A stretch of 64,000 nucleotides of DNA from Toxorhynchites rutilus septentrionalis. Its lineage: Eukaryota; Arthropoda; Insecta; Diptera; Culicidae. The position numbers were made by a program, and so were the translations under genes. This document shows, piece after piece, positions 8,920 to 21,549 of the stretch (position 1 is its first letter; every line of letters begins with the position of its first letter). Below the pieces are notes generated by a model. The model ran no database searches. It worked only from the letters and a program-made list of their open reading frames with translations, and was not told the origin of the DNA. The stretch is from contig NC_073746.1 in NCBI RefSeq assembly GCF_029784135.1, positions 229,971,882 to 230,035,881 on the forward strand. Reading direction: 5' to 3'.

Positions 8920-11864
8920 AAATGCAGCCATTCTCGAGATATTTAAAAAATACTTCTAATTTATTATCTTTCTTATAGTAAATAGGCTCTTTCAATATGT
9001 TTGTCGTGTTATACCGTCATGTTCATGCAATTTTATGAAATTTGTTTATAATTTTCAACTACTTTTCCAAATACATCATTATGGTAGAACTATATGGAAT
9101 CGCTACGTTTTGTATTAACCGTTTGAGTGCGGAGCAAATTTTGTTAGCATATGCCAAAAATGCGGATGAGTTTGGGTATATTTAAAAAATACTAAAGAGC
9201 ATAGATAACTGATTAGGTCCCAAAAGCTGTATTAATAGGAAAAAAACACATAAAAAGTTAGGTTTATAAAATACATAAAATACAAATAAAATACATATAT
9301 ACATAAATAATTTTTTTAAAATGATGAAAAATAATATTTAAACAATTTTATTCAAAATTATTGTTTGCTGCATAAAGCGCGTGAAGTCCTCTTTAAAAAA
9401 TGTCCCCGAAAGACGAAATCCTACGTTAAGGGGTGCTAAGTCAAAAATAATAACATAGAACAAGAAGAGCGCTATCGCGCTCCCCGCACTTTTCGCATAC
9501 AACAAGAGGAGCGCTATCCTTATTTTAGTTAAACAATTTATCAAAAAAAAAATTTTTGATTTTGAGAACTTTTTCACGAGTCCGCCATTTGGTTTTAATT
9601 TTTTTTGTATTATGTATATTATAAGTTAGTTCATTAAAATCAAGTCTGCAGAATGACAATCTTTTTTAATTTTTTTTATTTCAGATGACTTCGGAAGGCT
9701 GTGTGCTTCTCCGAACCAGCTCATCTTCTTTCCAAGGGTTCCACTCTGACGCCAAATATTAAAAACAAATTCATGTAAAATAATTTTTTTTTCTATATAA
9801 CACTAATAAAAACATGTAAAAATTTTAAAACGATCGCATTTTATTTTCTTGTTAAAAAAAATTATGAAAAACGTCGAAATTTCGGCCGTCACTCCGGGTT
9901 ACTACCTTAAGAATAGAGTGTAACCATCAACATTGTTACAATCCTCATACACCATCCTTTTCTTGAAAAAAATATGTCACCCTTCTAATTTCGAATCGAC
10001 TGTGATTAATTGGTTTTCTACTTTACTAACCATAGAATTCAATAATTAAATAAAAATATAGTTAAGAATTTGGCTCCTTAAAACTTATGTAACTGAGCCT
10101 GTGAAAATAAACGAACTATATAAAAAACATTAAAAAACACGTCACGTCACAAAAGTATTAGACTGGAAACAACCGAATTCAACTATGATATATTCTCCAA
10201 CTGATGATTCTTGTAGGAAATATTTCCATTTTTACTTTGACTTATTTACATTTTGGAAATCGTGTGATTTAAACATGAAAACGAGAAAAAAAATTGTTTA
10301 GTGAATCAAAACGTTGTCACGTCACGTTAGAATGGGTCAATACACTTCAAAATAATGCTACCTAAGTGTGTTTTGGTTACCCATTTTGAACAGGACAGTT
10401 TTAAAAATCGGTGACAGTTACTCTGAATCACCCTGTTCATAAATCAGTAATCTATCGATAGATGGCTTCAGTGGTACAATCTGTATAAAGTGATTCTGAT
10501 TTTAGTGGACAGAAATGGGATTATCACGGCTAAGGCAACCAAACACATTAAATGACAGACAGATTAGACTCAGCAATAAAGCAATAAATTTAACTAGAAG
10601 GCTCTAACATTAAAATACGAGTCAATCCATTTACCGTGTGAAACATTTACACTCCATGCCGTTTGACATTTGAAGGAAAAACTTTTTTTGCGAAGAAAAT
10701 AGTCCATTTAGAGTTTCCATCTACTCGTCATGTATCCGTGTGAATAGTGCTAACTTATATCTTGGCGCTGACCTAGATTTCAGCATTGAATGGCACCCCC
10801 TCGACAGGCCGTATCTACACCTTGTCTGTTTAGGGCCCACCACGGATCAGAGCGTGGAGTTTCGGGCTGTATTTTGTGTTTGTGCACGGCACGGAACGAC
10901 GAAAGTGATGATGGTGATGATGACGATAATTTAGTTTGGTCATTACACAATATTGCCTGTCGGCGGCAGTGGGATGACCGGTGCTGTTGATCATTTCGAT
11001 GTCAACTGCAGACAGTTCGGTGCATACATACGCCACTCAGTGGGACTGACAGGTTTCAACAGATATCCTCATGGGTGGTTCATTATGGAGAGGGAGAAAC
11101 TCTGTGGTCGTTGTACTGGCCACAGTGCGAATTAGAAAATAAATTCATTCGTATTAGATTAATTGACGTTGACCATCTACGTTGCAATGTTCCGGATTCG
11201 AGCAGTATCTTGAAGGCTTTTGCAATGCAAACTAGGGCGAACGAGGAAAATCAAGGGAATAGTGAATCAAATCATGGAATATGAATCCCCCAGTGACTAC
11301 TAGCAATGTTGCTGTTATGCAAGCAAATTGAATGATATTCAAAACTCAATGTGTCGCATCTCCCTCGAAATCGGATAGACGGTACGAGGTAATGATTGGC
11401 ATGCCTTATGCTTGTTAAGAACTGGTAACAATCGGTCAACTGAACAGGCAAGATAACAATGTGCTAATCTGACATGGTTTGGTTTGTATATCCAATCCCA
11501 TCATTAAAATAAACCTTTAATTTGTGATTTTAATGATTAAATTCTCTGGGAATTTGAAACCTAGTCACTGTCTAAGAATGATGATTTTATATCCCTATAC
11601 TATACAATTAGATCACAATCAAGGATAGAAAAAACTTGCTGTTTGAATCCACGAAGCAAAAATAAAACTACAACCATGAAACACCGGAAACTTTTAAAAC
11701 TGCGGTGTCGGTGTTCGGTCTCTCGCATGCCTTTCGGCGAAGTTTTTTTTATGGAAAGCGTATAAATGACCTTTTCCTTTGTATACTCGGCAACACAGCT
11801 ACTGCCTTTGTTTCTGGACGCTTTTCTCACCGCTTTTGTTATTTTCTTTGCCTCCCACCCCTAG
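8920..11864. other. Unassigned DNA upstream of the kinase exon
   Basis: 8920-10130 is AT-rich with no recognisable gene. 10340-11860 has a more even composition and looks like unique intron DNA. Open frames at 10740-11290 match no domain I know and overlap each other in several frames. No splice-flanked coding segment was found, although a short 5' exon could be missed by eye. Confidence 0.4.
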
Positions 11865-11975
11865 GCTGCCACCAAGGAGGGCTATCTGATGAAGCAGACA
11901 TGGTCGTTCCAGAGATGGCGTAGACGCTATTTTCGACTGAAAGGCCACAAGCTTTACTATGCCAAGGACAGCAAG
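11865..11975 (+). CDS. Diacylglycerol kinase eta/delta-like: internal exon coding the start of the PH domain
   Basis: The exon is 111 nt, exactly 37 codons, phase 0 at both ends. It is preceded by a pyrimidine tract and CCCCTAG and followed by GTAAGT. The peptide contains TKEGYLMKQ, then [15 protein letters not shown], then KLYYAKDSK, which are the first beta strands of a PH domain. The [11 protein letters not shown] signature matches the N-terminal PH domain of type II diacylglycerol kinases (eta/delta), which phosphorylate diacylglycerol to phosphatidic acid and use the PH domain for membrane or phosphoinositide contact. The remaining domains (C1, split kinase catalytic region, SAM) are not in this window, so the downstream intron would span over 50 kb. 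The exon call is firm; the exact paralogue rests on remembered family similarity. Confidence 0.87.
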
Positions 11976-12751
11976 GTAAGTTCGCAGTAAGGTCACATAC
12001 TATATGGGGGGTAAATTGAACAGCATTTAAACTGGAAGATGGCTAATTTCTTCCTTCCGAATGGTACGGGGGAATTTAAGGGGTTGTAGCTCGGAAGATG
12101 GAGAACCTACAAATGTGGAGAACCTCGTTTGGCGGGTTTATGTGTTTCGGTTTATAGGTTCACAGTGGTATTAGAAATATATATGTACCGGACGCAATTA
12201 GGCATTTTTCGATGTGGTTATCACAGTTTTCGCTAGTAAGATCTAGTGAAATGTGTTGTACTCATAACAGAAACTGCAATTCGTCCAGCTGGATTCCACG
12301 TCAAGTCTACTTCGACCCCATTCAAAATAATTGAAGTTGGAGATCATTATCAGTGAATTATTACTATCCATAAAACCAATTCCCTTAAACCTGCCACAAT
12401 CGCTAAAACTTAAGAAAATCATCTAGCAAACATGAGATGAGAATAATGGAGTTTGACACATTACTCATTTACATATTAGTTAGTTGTCTTGTTAAGTGGT
12501 ATTAGTAGATTAAATGTCAATTATGTATATCTAATCCCGGTGACGTTAGTGAGTAAAACGAAAATATGAAAATGAAAATATGGATATGAAATCATTACCT
12601 ATTTTTTGACAAAAGACTACGTTTTATATTAAGGGGGTACTACACTATGGAAACTTGAAAAAAAAATTAAAAAAAAAATTTTGGATTAAATAAAATAAAT
12701 TAAAAAAATATTCTCTGGGATGTCTACTTTACTGTAGTTTTCGTCCCAGGT

Positions 12752-13069
12752 TTGCCCGATGCTCGGTTCCGAAGTTACAAGCCAATGAGTGAACCTAAGT
12801 CTTTGATTAAGCAGCGCGAGAAGAATGCGCGAGTTAGCAACGATCCCGATCACCTACATTCTTACACCAGCGGCATGACGTACCACATGTTGAAAACATC
12901 AACAACCCGGACCACCAACATGCACCGAGTCACCAACCACCACCGAGCTAGCGACGCGACGCACCACATGCTGATGTTAGCATTACTGATTTTTGGGCAG
13001 CATGTGTTTACAAACATGTGTTGTTTTTCATTCTCAGACCGATCCAGGACAATAGGCCACTTTGTTTAG
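12752..13069 (+). other. Open frame inside the Kolobok element, not recognised
   Basis: The frame has 105 codons, an ATG start, and many His, Thr and Ser residues with a hydrophobic C-terminal third. It is less AT-rich than the rest of the element. It could be remnant transposase sequence in a shifted frame or a chance frame. No domain is recognised. Confidence 0.25.
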
Positions 13070-13265
13070 CATAAATAATCTGTACCTTTTTAAACTCAGA
13101 CAAGAAATAAAGAATCAGAGTTATTTTGTGACCCGAACTGTATAGATGTTTAACTCGCGCAATGCATAAATCAGTTGCTTACAGGAATGGATATCCTCCT
13201 AACTACCAACCCTATCAAACAATATAATGGATGGATATATCTAGATTGATTTTTGAATCTGTTTT

Positions 13266-13600
13266 ATGTGCATTTGTCGATCAAAGTTTGCATGCAACCA
13301 AAAGTTAAAAGTTTTGGAAATTGCAGCAGATATAGCAACCTGTAATTTCAATGATGGTCTACAAGGTGTTTTGGAGATAATGAATGAACCTAAGCTTGAA
13401 ATTGGACCGGAGTGCAACAATTTTTGTGGAAAATCGGATAAGAAACGAATCAAATGAGCAGAAATGCGGATGTCAGAAGCAGCTAGAGAAGCCCGCAAGT
13501 CTAATTTGGTAACAAAAAAGTGACAGGAAGATCACCTTTTAAGCGTTGAAGGACAGTTTTATGGTTCAGGGATTGCAGATTGAAGATACGATGTAAAATA
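13266..13600 (+). pseudogene. Transposase C-terminal remnant (Mutator-like transposase domain type)
   Basis: The translation contains TCNFNDGLQGVLEIM, then GPECNNFCGKSDKKRI, a stop, then SEAAREARKSN, and after another break EGQFYGSGIAD. This order (an NDG motif, a conserved Cys, a basic helix, then a YG.GIAD tail) is what I recall of the C-terminus of the Mutator-like transposases found in Kolobok elements. Stops and frameshifts make it non-functional. It lies within the TTAA-flanked element, which supports that assignment. Confidence 0.6.
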
Positions 13601-14050
13601 AAAGAAATAAATGTATCTAAAATTTAAAATGCGTTTCTCTTGGAACCATGTTTTGCAAACTGGTGTGAGTTCTACTTCCGGAATGGTTCATCCGATTTTG
13701 ATGCAATAGTTTTTCCCAGATTCTCCATTTCTATTTTTCTATTTTTTGTTTTGTCTCGATTTTTTAGACAAAAACGTATTTTTTACGTACGTATCGCCAT
13801 TTCGTTGATTTTGAAAAAATCCTACGTACGATTACAGGAAGTATATCTAAGATCACGTAAAAAAAACAATTGGTTGAAATCGGTCCACTAGAAAAACTTG
13901 CAGAACTCCCACCAGTTCACAAGGTTTTGGCTGCAAGGGTTCATCAAACCGGTTGTCATATCAGATTATTCATAGCAATTGATTTTCTCGTGGAAAAAAC
14001 GCGAAAATTTCATATTTTTTTATGGTGTTCATTGTGTACTACCTCCTTAA

Positions 14051-14904
14051 GGGTGTCAAATCAGAAATCAGTATTTTTATGAAATGTTTTTAACGTTAAT
14101 AATTATTTTTGTTCTGAACGTATTTTGACGGCCTGAATAAAATTGGAAGACATTTTCCTGCCGTGTTTCCGTGGCCGAATATGTATCAGCGAGGTACAAT
14201 GTTTAAATATCACTGCTAATCAGATGAGTGTAATTCGGTAGCTCGAAATGCAAATGCAGCACTCGTTCTACGGACAATGTGGATAGAGAAAATCTAAGCA
14301 ATCTAAGCTCCACCGTATTCTATTCATTGAGTATAAACAAGCCATTCGCAATTGCTAATTACAGTATTCAAAATTCTAGCTCACCTAGCTACCGATCAGA
14401 CGCCAGCGAGGCTTCCGAAAAGGCACTTCTCAAGGCCGAGTGTTTAGTTTAGTTTTTCAAATTGTTTTTTTTCAATGCTAGAGGCGAATGAACTCATGAA
14501 TTTCAAAGCCTCTATAACTCAAAACATCAACGTCATCATCATTCAAGTCGTCTTGCTTTCAATATCAGGTGGCAGTCTTCCTTAATGCTGAGGTCACATT
14601 GAGCTGTTTTTACTCGATTCTAGGGAAAATGAAAGATAGATTTCGCACAGTATGTTGCAGTTTAAGTGGGGGCACCGCGTTGATTTTCATGTTCTTTCAC
14701 TACTTCGAAAGTAAACTATTGAAATCACAAACATCTATAAATATTAGATACTCATATTTGTAGGAAACAAAGTATAGAAAGAAAGTCCATCTTAGTCAAG
14801 ATTTGTCGATGTATGTCGTTGGTTACCAGTGAAAGTTCTTTAAATATTGTGCTCGCCCTGGCCAATCTCAGTTCCTATTTTGCTACTGTGAACATTTTTT
14901 CGCC
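14051..14904. other. Repeat fragment, then unassigned DNA
   Basis: 14047-14150 continues the GACGTAG-type repeat split by the Kolobok insertion (GGGTGTCAAATCAGAAATC). 14150-14900 shows no recognisable gene or repeat partner. It has balanced composition and may be unique intron sequence. Confidence 0.4.
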
Positions 14905-15120
14905 ACAGTCATTTTTAGTAGTTGTACCTATTTGAGATTTCTAAGCCGGATTACACGCCTTGAATATATTCTGGAGTGGCTAGCTTTAGAATACACCAGA
15001 TCACAATGCATGTCGGGAGAAATTTCTTTGACGAAAAATCTCCCGGCCAGAACAGGAATCGAAACCCAAACATCCGGTATGATAATGTGGGACGCTAACC
15101 TCGGCCACGGAAGTACTCAT
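14905..15120 (-). mobile_element. Feilai-like SINE, diverged copy
   Basis: It aligns with the minus-strand SINE at 6124-6399 from the TGAGATTTCTAAGCC tail segment through the CGGGA..TTTCGTC middle to the tRNA-like head (box B and part of box A, complement of TTCCGTGGCCGAGGTTAGCG). The 3' end is missing or too diverged. No target duplication was found. Confidence 0.75.
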
Positions 15121-15124
15121 TGAA

Positions 15125-15395
15125 CCGGCTATATATTCTATTATTGATCGCGCTCGCTTTTCATTCAACTAGAATCATGGAGACGAAAAATTATCATCGG
15201 GAAACCTGAGAAGGGGACCGAGAGAACCCCTCTAAAAACATTCGGACCGACGATGTATTTCGTTATTCATCGCGTGTATGCTTTATCGAATTCCAATCGC
15301 AATGGCAGATAGTTAACTTCGAGAACCTCATAAGGTAACCGATATAACTCTTATAAAATTAGTCGGACGGTCGATATATTCCGTTGTTCATGAAT
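15125..15395 (+). repeat. Diverged tandem repeat, unit about 125 bp
   Basis: Two and a half units share the words GTATATTYYGTTATTCATCG, ATTCCAATCGCAATGG-like, CGAGAACCTCATAAGG-like and TATAAAATTAGTCGGAC-like, at about 15130, 15250 and 15370. Decay is strong; this was detected by eye only. Confidence 0.5.
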
Positions 15396-15399
15396 TCTC

Positions 15400-18300
15400 T
15401 GCAGTCCAGAAATTAGTTTTCCATTTCTGAAGATATCCGCAACTGGTAAGGATCATTTATTCCACCTTTTGAGATATAATAAATTATAATTCCTGTGATC
15501 TATTTGAACAGGATTTTTTTTTACTAATGCTACTTTAAATCTGAATGGAATTTAATCCTTTAACCTACAACGACGAAGCACATTCGTGGTGATAGGACTG
15601 TGCCAAAACCTACAACATCGAACCTGACGCTTGCTCAATATAGTAGAAGGGCTTGACGTGGTCGTGTTTGGTTCGTGCTGTTGGAAATTTAATCGTAGGG
15701 CAAGTGGTTAATATAAAATTGTTATATTTCTCTAAGAATACTATTCCATTTTTCAATGTACTCCAGCACAATATCGAATAAATTTTCTGTAGTTTTAATA
15801 AATTTTGCATCCTGTATTTCGCTTGAATCAACTAGTTTTGACGTAGGCCTACTTCTTTCAGTTAGGGTAGCGAAATCGTTCCCACACTGAATCAGTCTCA
15901 GATGCGCAAATGTACTATACACTGGGTTCCCTTGGATTGGCAACCTCCCAATATAGAAAGTTCTGCTTGTTTAAAACCCCTCAGGTGGAAGAAATCCTCA
16001 AATTAATTTATAAAAACGCGTGTAAAGGGATTGTCTGAAGTATTTCTTCACAAAGAGTTTTGCAATTGATGTGATCATGATTCATTAAATTCTTATGTTT
16101 TTGAAGAGATGGAACTCGAAGCGTAGCAACAACATATTTGCGCACAAACCATCTCAATGACTGCTCAATTGAAACTCTTACTAGTTTCGCATTTCCAGGT
16201 GTTCTTCATCTCCTCTGTCTTTAAATTGTTCAGTCAGAATTGTGCATCCTGTAGCAATCACACAGTTTAAACCAGTTTGAATTGCTTTGAGAATCGTGGA
16301 CCGGTTCTGAGCGGGGTGTATCACAATTTCGACTGAAGCCATTTTGTTTCGCAATCACTGATTGTTTTCATACATGGCGAAACCATGATGTTCATCCGAC
16401 CAATCTGTCATAGCGAATAAGAAACGAATCTCTCTACCCCCATCCAGCAAGCGAATTGAATCAAATAATTTCGTAGTCCTGCATCAACAACGCGGCCTTT
16501 TCTTGGATACAACCCTTTATATTTTTTAAGAATACTTTACACCACACTAGTCAAAAATATTTATTACCTTTTATGTTGAGGAATTCTAAAAAAGTCATTG
16601 AAGTTAACAGATACTTTAATAACAGATACATTACCTCTTTCAACAAGGCGGATTAATGTTCGAAAGACCACTAACTAATCTATGATGAGAGGCAATTAAA
16701 GGCATGGGTTTCCAAATAAATCGTAGTACAACAGGGCATTATTACGAACTTTTTTTTTTCTTTACACTCAAAAATCGGCACAAATTGATAAAGAGACGGG
16801 ACAATCCAAATGGTCGAAAAAACGGTACTGTCCCGTTCAAAACAATCTTTTTGGTCAGCCTACGGATAAATACATAAATATACTACAGACATACATTATC
16901 TACAATAACAGATTACTCCAATCTATTTCGAATCCAATCAGTGTGACAATTGAATCTGGAAAGTATGTTTTATTATTATTCTTCAAACATAACTGCACAA
17001 GTTATTACCTCATATACTACAGATAAATACAGACAAACACAGAACATTGTCAGAACACACGGTGTATTATCACTCCTCCATATTATTAACTATAATTAAA
17101 CAATCTAATGAAACTCCATTGTTATGAGAGAATCGCTGTTCCAAGGAAAAACATTTTTTCTAATAAATAAATCAATTAATTATTAAACTAAAAAGGATAA
17201 AGGTTAAGATGAAAATGCAAGTCAGACGACTGGAAATGTGAATTTGGTTCTTATGCTGTCCTGATACTGTAACAGTGATTTTAATGCGCAGTACCTCCAA
17301 AAAGGCAACGTGTCTTCGAAAAAAAACGGTGCATATTTGATCGGATTCTTGTAACCGTGCTAAATAAAGTCTGAAAAATGCCGAGACCATAAAAATAATG
17401 AATGTTCATTTCTCCAACCATCCTGTCCCAAACGTATTTTTTCTTCGGAAATATTTTCTGCCGATGGGTATAAATGGCATGTGAACAATTCTATCATATT
17501 CAGGTTGCTATTTGGTTAATGGCGACATGTATTTAATTCAACCGGTTTTTTGCTCTTGAAGAAAGATGTGTTTTGTATTGCGGCCGTCTGATGAATAAAA
17601 TTTCGAAAAAGCAGCATGGGAAACATATTTCAAATCATTCATACTCAATCGCGAAATTAAATACTCCCACAAATAACAATAACTGAGTACGAATGAATTT
17701 TAATAATAAATTTTAACGCTGAACACAGTACGAAAAAAATCGTTCATTATTTTTCAGAGTTATTTTTAACTGCATACTTCTCCTTGTATAGCGGAATTGT
17801 CGCTGATTCCACGATACACAAATCGAACGGCTTCAGCGAACCCATTCATTGGGAAGCAACCTCCTCCCTGTGCCTGCAATCCGTCGGAATGATGGCATAT
17901 TTCTCGTTCACGGTCATTTACTGTCTCGTTCCGCTTTATTGCTTACGCCTTCCCCCCCACCCCTGCATCCACGTGTTCGACACCAATGTCGTGAACAGGG
18001 CCAGGTCCAATCAGTTCTCCACTTACGGCTGGGGCTCACCTTCCACAGCAATTAAAGCGGTACCCAACCCAGCGGAAACACACGCCAACCAGTGGTTGCC
18101 GTTAATGGCTACTTAATCCTGCTTATCGTGCCGTGAAAATTTCTTCCTCGGAACGTTTGTGCTGACTCGTAAAAGGGGTCGGAATAGCTCTGGCACTGTA
18201 TATTGCCACTGATTTGAAGCTCTGTGTATATCATTCGTACGTAATTTTATTCGTTTTCGGTCCTGATAGGCAAATTATGTCAGTCGAAGAGATTCAATTT

Positions 18301-18892
18301 TTTCTCTCTCGACAAACTTTATTACCGTAGAACAGATTTACGTAGACCGTTAACGTGAGCTATCGTCACCGATAAGGTCAAGTTCAGGGCTGCGGAACGA
18401 TCACTTTCGGTAGCATTTTTTTGAAGGGGTAGCAGTTCATTCTTAAGCTGAAATTAATATAATTAATCCCTTGCTCTTGGGCTCGGCTGATTTGAAAGTG
18501 TGTGTTGAACGGTTTACCAATCAAGTGTCTTCACGTGTCAGTCATGATTGACACATTTTTTGTTATCAAGACACTGAATTCTATTGTTATCGCATGCGTG
18601 CAAAGTTCAACACCGATCACTAAGCAAGTTATCACATTCGTGTTAGGAACTATGATTATTTGATTAGGGTTTCATGACACTTGGAAAAGTATGTTAATGT
18701 ATATATATAACAAAATATCTTCGCAATATTGAATGTTTTTACAGCAAATGAAATGATTGCAATATGAAGACATATCTTCACATACGGCTTTTCTGATGTG
18801 TTACAACAATCAATAGTAGATGATGAAACAGAAACATGAGAACAAAGTACGAAGGAGGCATCCTGAAAGTCGACAAAACGTGCATGAAGGTA
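15400..18892. other. Unassigned DNA, probably intron
   Basis: No recognisable gene. 16080-16500 read on the minus strand gives short protein-like stretches (for example IHPAQNRSTILKAIQTG) broken by stops; it may be an old transposon remnant I cannot name. 17784-18116 holds a 110-codon frame of normal composition without a recognised domain. 16797-16837 contains a CGGGACA...TGTCCCG inverted pair. Confidence 0.35.
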
Positions 18893-19819
18893 CAGGGTGG
18901 GCCATTGAAAGTGGAAGCATCTGGCAACCCCATAACTTTTGACAGAGATGTCAGATTAACAAATGTCATACCGCGTTGGAAGCGTCATTTCAGTACAATT
19001 TTAACCATGAAACAATACATACCTAAACAACGCGCTGAAATTGTTCAGCTGTACATTCAAAATAACTTCTCAATTGTGTTAACTAAACGTGCGTGGAAAA
19101 ATAAAAATAAAGTTAAAACATCGCCTGGAGACAACACTATACGTCGATTATATGCCAAATTTATATCGTCTGGTAGAGTTGGTAATGCCAGTCATCTGTC
19201 CAGACAACGACCAAGACGTTTCGACGAGAATATTGATGCCGTTCGAGCCAGTGTTGCAGAGACTCCATCGACATCAGGTCGCCATCGTTCGCAAGAGTTA
19301 GGCATCGCTCGAACCACTCTCCGACGCATAATTCATGTTGATTTGAAAATGTTTCCGTATAAAATTCAAATGGCTCAACAACTTAACCCATCTGACTTAC
19401 CACGTCGACTTGATTTTGCGAAATGTTCCCCGGAAGATTAATATCGAAAAACGGCGATTATGACTGGCCACCGAGATCACCTGATTTGACGCCTCCTGAC
19501 TTTTTTTATGGGGATATTTAAAATCCAAGGTATACACTGGTAAACCAAGGACCCTGGCTGCGCTGAAAGACAATATCCGACAAGAAATTGCTGCCATATC
19601 GGCCGAAACATTGGGCAAAGTGATGGAAAATGCCGAAAAAAGGGCACATTTTGCGGTCACGGCCAGAGGCGGTCATTTACGAGATATCATAATCAAAAAG
19701 TAGTTAGAACAAATCTCCTTGGACCAAAATAAATGAATTTAAAAAAAAAAAATTAAAATTCCACTTCTTTACTTTGCTATTGCAAAAACAAATCCTTCCA
19801 CTTTAAATGGCCCACCCTG
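18893..19819 (+). mobile_element. Tc1/mariner-group element with internally deleted transposase
   Basis: Terminal inverted repeats CAGGGTGGGCCATTGAAAGT (left) and its near complement (right) are flanked by TA at 18891-18892 and 19820-19821. At 927 bp it is several hundred bp shorter than an intact member would be. The transposase gene inside is deleted across its centre. Confidence 0.88.
19007..19702 (+). pseudogene. mariner-like transposase, central deletion
   Basis: The start at 19007 opens MKQYIPKQRAEIVQLYIQ, a helix-turn-helix N-terminus of the kind found in the DUF4817 type of insect mariner-like transposases. DNA-binding regions follow to about 19430 (ELGIARTTLRRI, PYKIQMAQQL). The frame then jumps to a C-terminal piece with WPPRSPDLTPPDFF (third catalytic Asp) and ends at 19702 after GGHLRDIIIKK. 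The segment with the first two catalytic Asp residues is gone and a stop at 19439-19441 breaks the frame, so it cannot act as a transposase. Confidence 0.85.
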
Positions 19820-21360
19820 TAGATTATGGCAGCTTCCCAAATAAAAGTGCTATGAAGCCACTGATCGAGGTGATGTCCCTATCAAGTTCAAATTCGTTTT
19901 TGCAAATCAATTTGAAAGAAAGCTTATGACCTGGTAAATTATTTTCCACTGCGTACAAAAACCCAGGTTTTCGTGACGAACAAAACTATGAACTCACGAA
20001 TGAACCAGCTGGAGTGCCTAAATGTAATGTTTTGGCGTGATTTGGCAATCTGCCACTACGGCGGAGAAGTACTACAGTTTTCCTTCGATTCCGCCTAATA
20101 GAGATATATTGAGCGATTGTCAAACAAAAAAACTTCTCTATGTTTTCTTTGAAAAAATTACAGCTAATCATAATTTTGTTTAAAGTCAAGATAGCGATAT
20201 AGCGTATTCGACAATGTCTTATATATCGTTAAAATATGAACTTTTGTCGAAGACATTAACTTTCTATATTTAATAGTTTCTATTATACATAGTATTTTTG
20301 TATGGAGACTCCTGAAAGATAATATTTTACTCATAACATTTTTGTGTGTAAATTCTCGCCTTTGACATGCTCTCGAAATGTTTCTAAATAGAAAAAAGTT
20401 CGTAGCGATGATTTATACATTAAAATGTTACGAGTTTAACATTAATAGTAATTTTTCAAAGAAAATAAGAAAAAGTGGTTGTTGGGAAAATTCATTCCCT
20501 GTAAAAGTGCCCATCTTCCAATGTATCGGTGAATTGGTGGAAATTGTTAGACATATTCATATCTATTTTTTTAGAATTAAAAAAACATTATTTGAGAAAA
20601 ATTAATTTCAATTTTCAAAATATATCGTTTTCAAAAATATGTTTGAAATTTTTTAATGAAAACATAAATGATTTCTTACTTTTCATTCTCTAACCAACAT
20701 TTTGTAGGTCTTATAGTTTTTGAGTTAAAATTTTTCGGACAAAAGTTGAAAAAAAACTCAAAATTTTGAAAAAAGATCACTTAAAACTATAAACAAAACC
20801 TACAACATTTTCGTTAGAGAATGAAATGTAGAAAATCATTTCTTACTCAACAATAACGTATTATTCAGAGACTTGGTCTACTATAGATGAACTATAATAT
20901 GATAAAATCATATAATTTATTCAGTAGAATTCTCCCCGCTAAATATATGAATTAAAACAAACTGGTTTTAGGGCTTCAAACAGTATTTTACTTACCAAAA
21001 GTAATCGATTAGTATGTATTTTCAAGTACAATTATTGATTTTCTGAAAAAAATATTTTTCAACGACAAACGGGTCCGTTATTGTCATAAATTCTGATAAA
21101 ATATCTGCTGGAGAGCACGTGTCTAGATTCAGTGCACAAGCGTTACTGAAATCATAGAAGGTGTCTGCACAATGACGCGAGAAATTGTGATTCGAAGAGA
21201 AAACAATAGTCTGGAATTCATCGTTAACGCACATCGTTCATACGACTCTCTCCATGTTCTTCTTCGATAGCACTAACGTTCTCAATGTTCGCCTTCTCAT
21301 CGTAGTATTAATTGCATCATTTTTAGTAGAAGTTAGTTGAGATTTTGTTACATGATTAAG
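19820..21360. other. Unassigned AT-rich DNA with one short inverted repeat
   Basis: No gene recognised. 20667-20725 is repeated in reverse complement at 20785-20857 (shared phrase CATTCTCTAAC and its complement), forming a hairpin with a spacer of about 60 bp. The rest has no visible structure. Confidence 0.4.
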
Positions 21361-21549
21361 TCACATTGGCTGTAGATTCATTTCAATGCTTGCTGGTAAC
21401 ACATAGCGCACGCAACACAGTAACGCTATCTCATACAACATTATTTCCCGCTCACGGGAGATACTTGCTAATGGAAGTGACACAACCGAACGTTGGTGAT
21501 CACCAATACATATGCCAACGAAAGCAAAGCCATGGATCGCCATACGAAG

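Larger units (their letters stand above)
12633..14046 (+). mobile_element. Kolobok-like DNA transposon, decayed, TTAA target duplication
   Basis: The left end GGGGGTACTACACTATGG and right end (reverse complement GGAGGTAGTACACAATG) are imperfect inverted repeats flanked by TTAA at 12629-12632 and 14047-14050. TTAA duplications and a G-rich tip are typical of the Kolobok superfamily. The interior keeps a C-terminal piece of a Mutator-like transposase. The two flanks together rebuild a repeat seen uninterrupted at 48885-48960, so the insertion site is confirmed within this window. Confidence 0.75.

Noticed and set aside
10740..11290. Overlapping frames of 60-69 codons upstream of the kinase exon
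   Set aside because: Three frames are open at once on both strands, without domain or splice signals. Considered chance frames in GC-richer DNA.
17784..18116. 110-codon plus-strand frame with a hydrophobic segment
   Set aside because: A second frame overlaps most of it; no domain, repeat or splice context. Left as unassigned.
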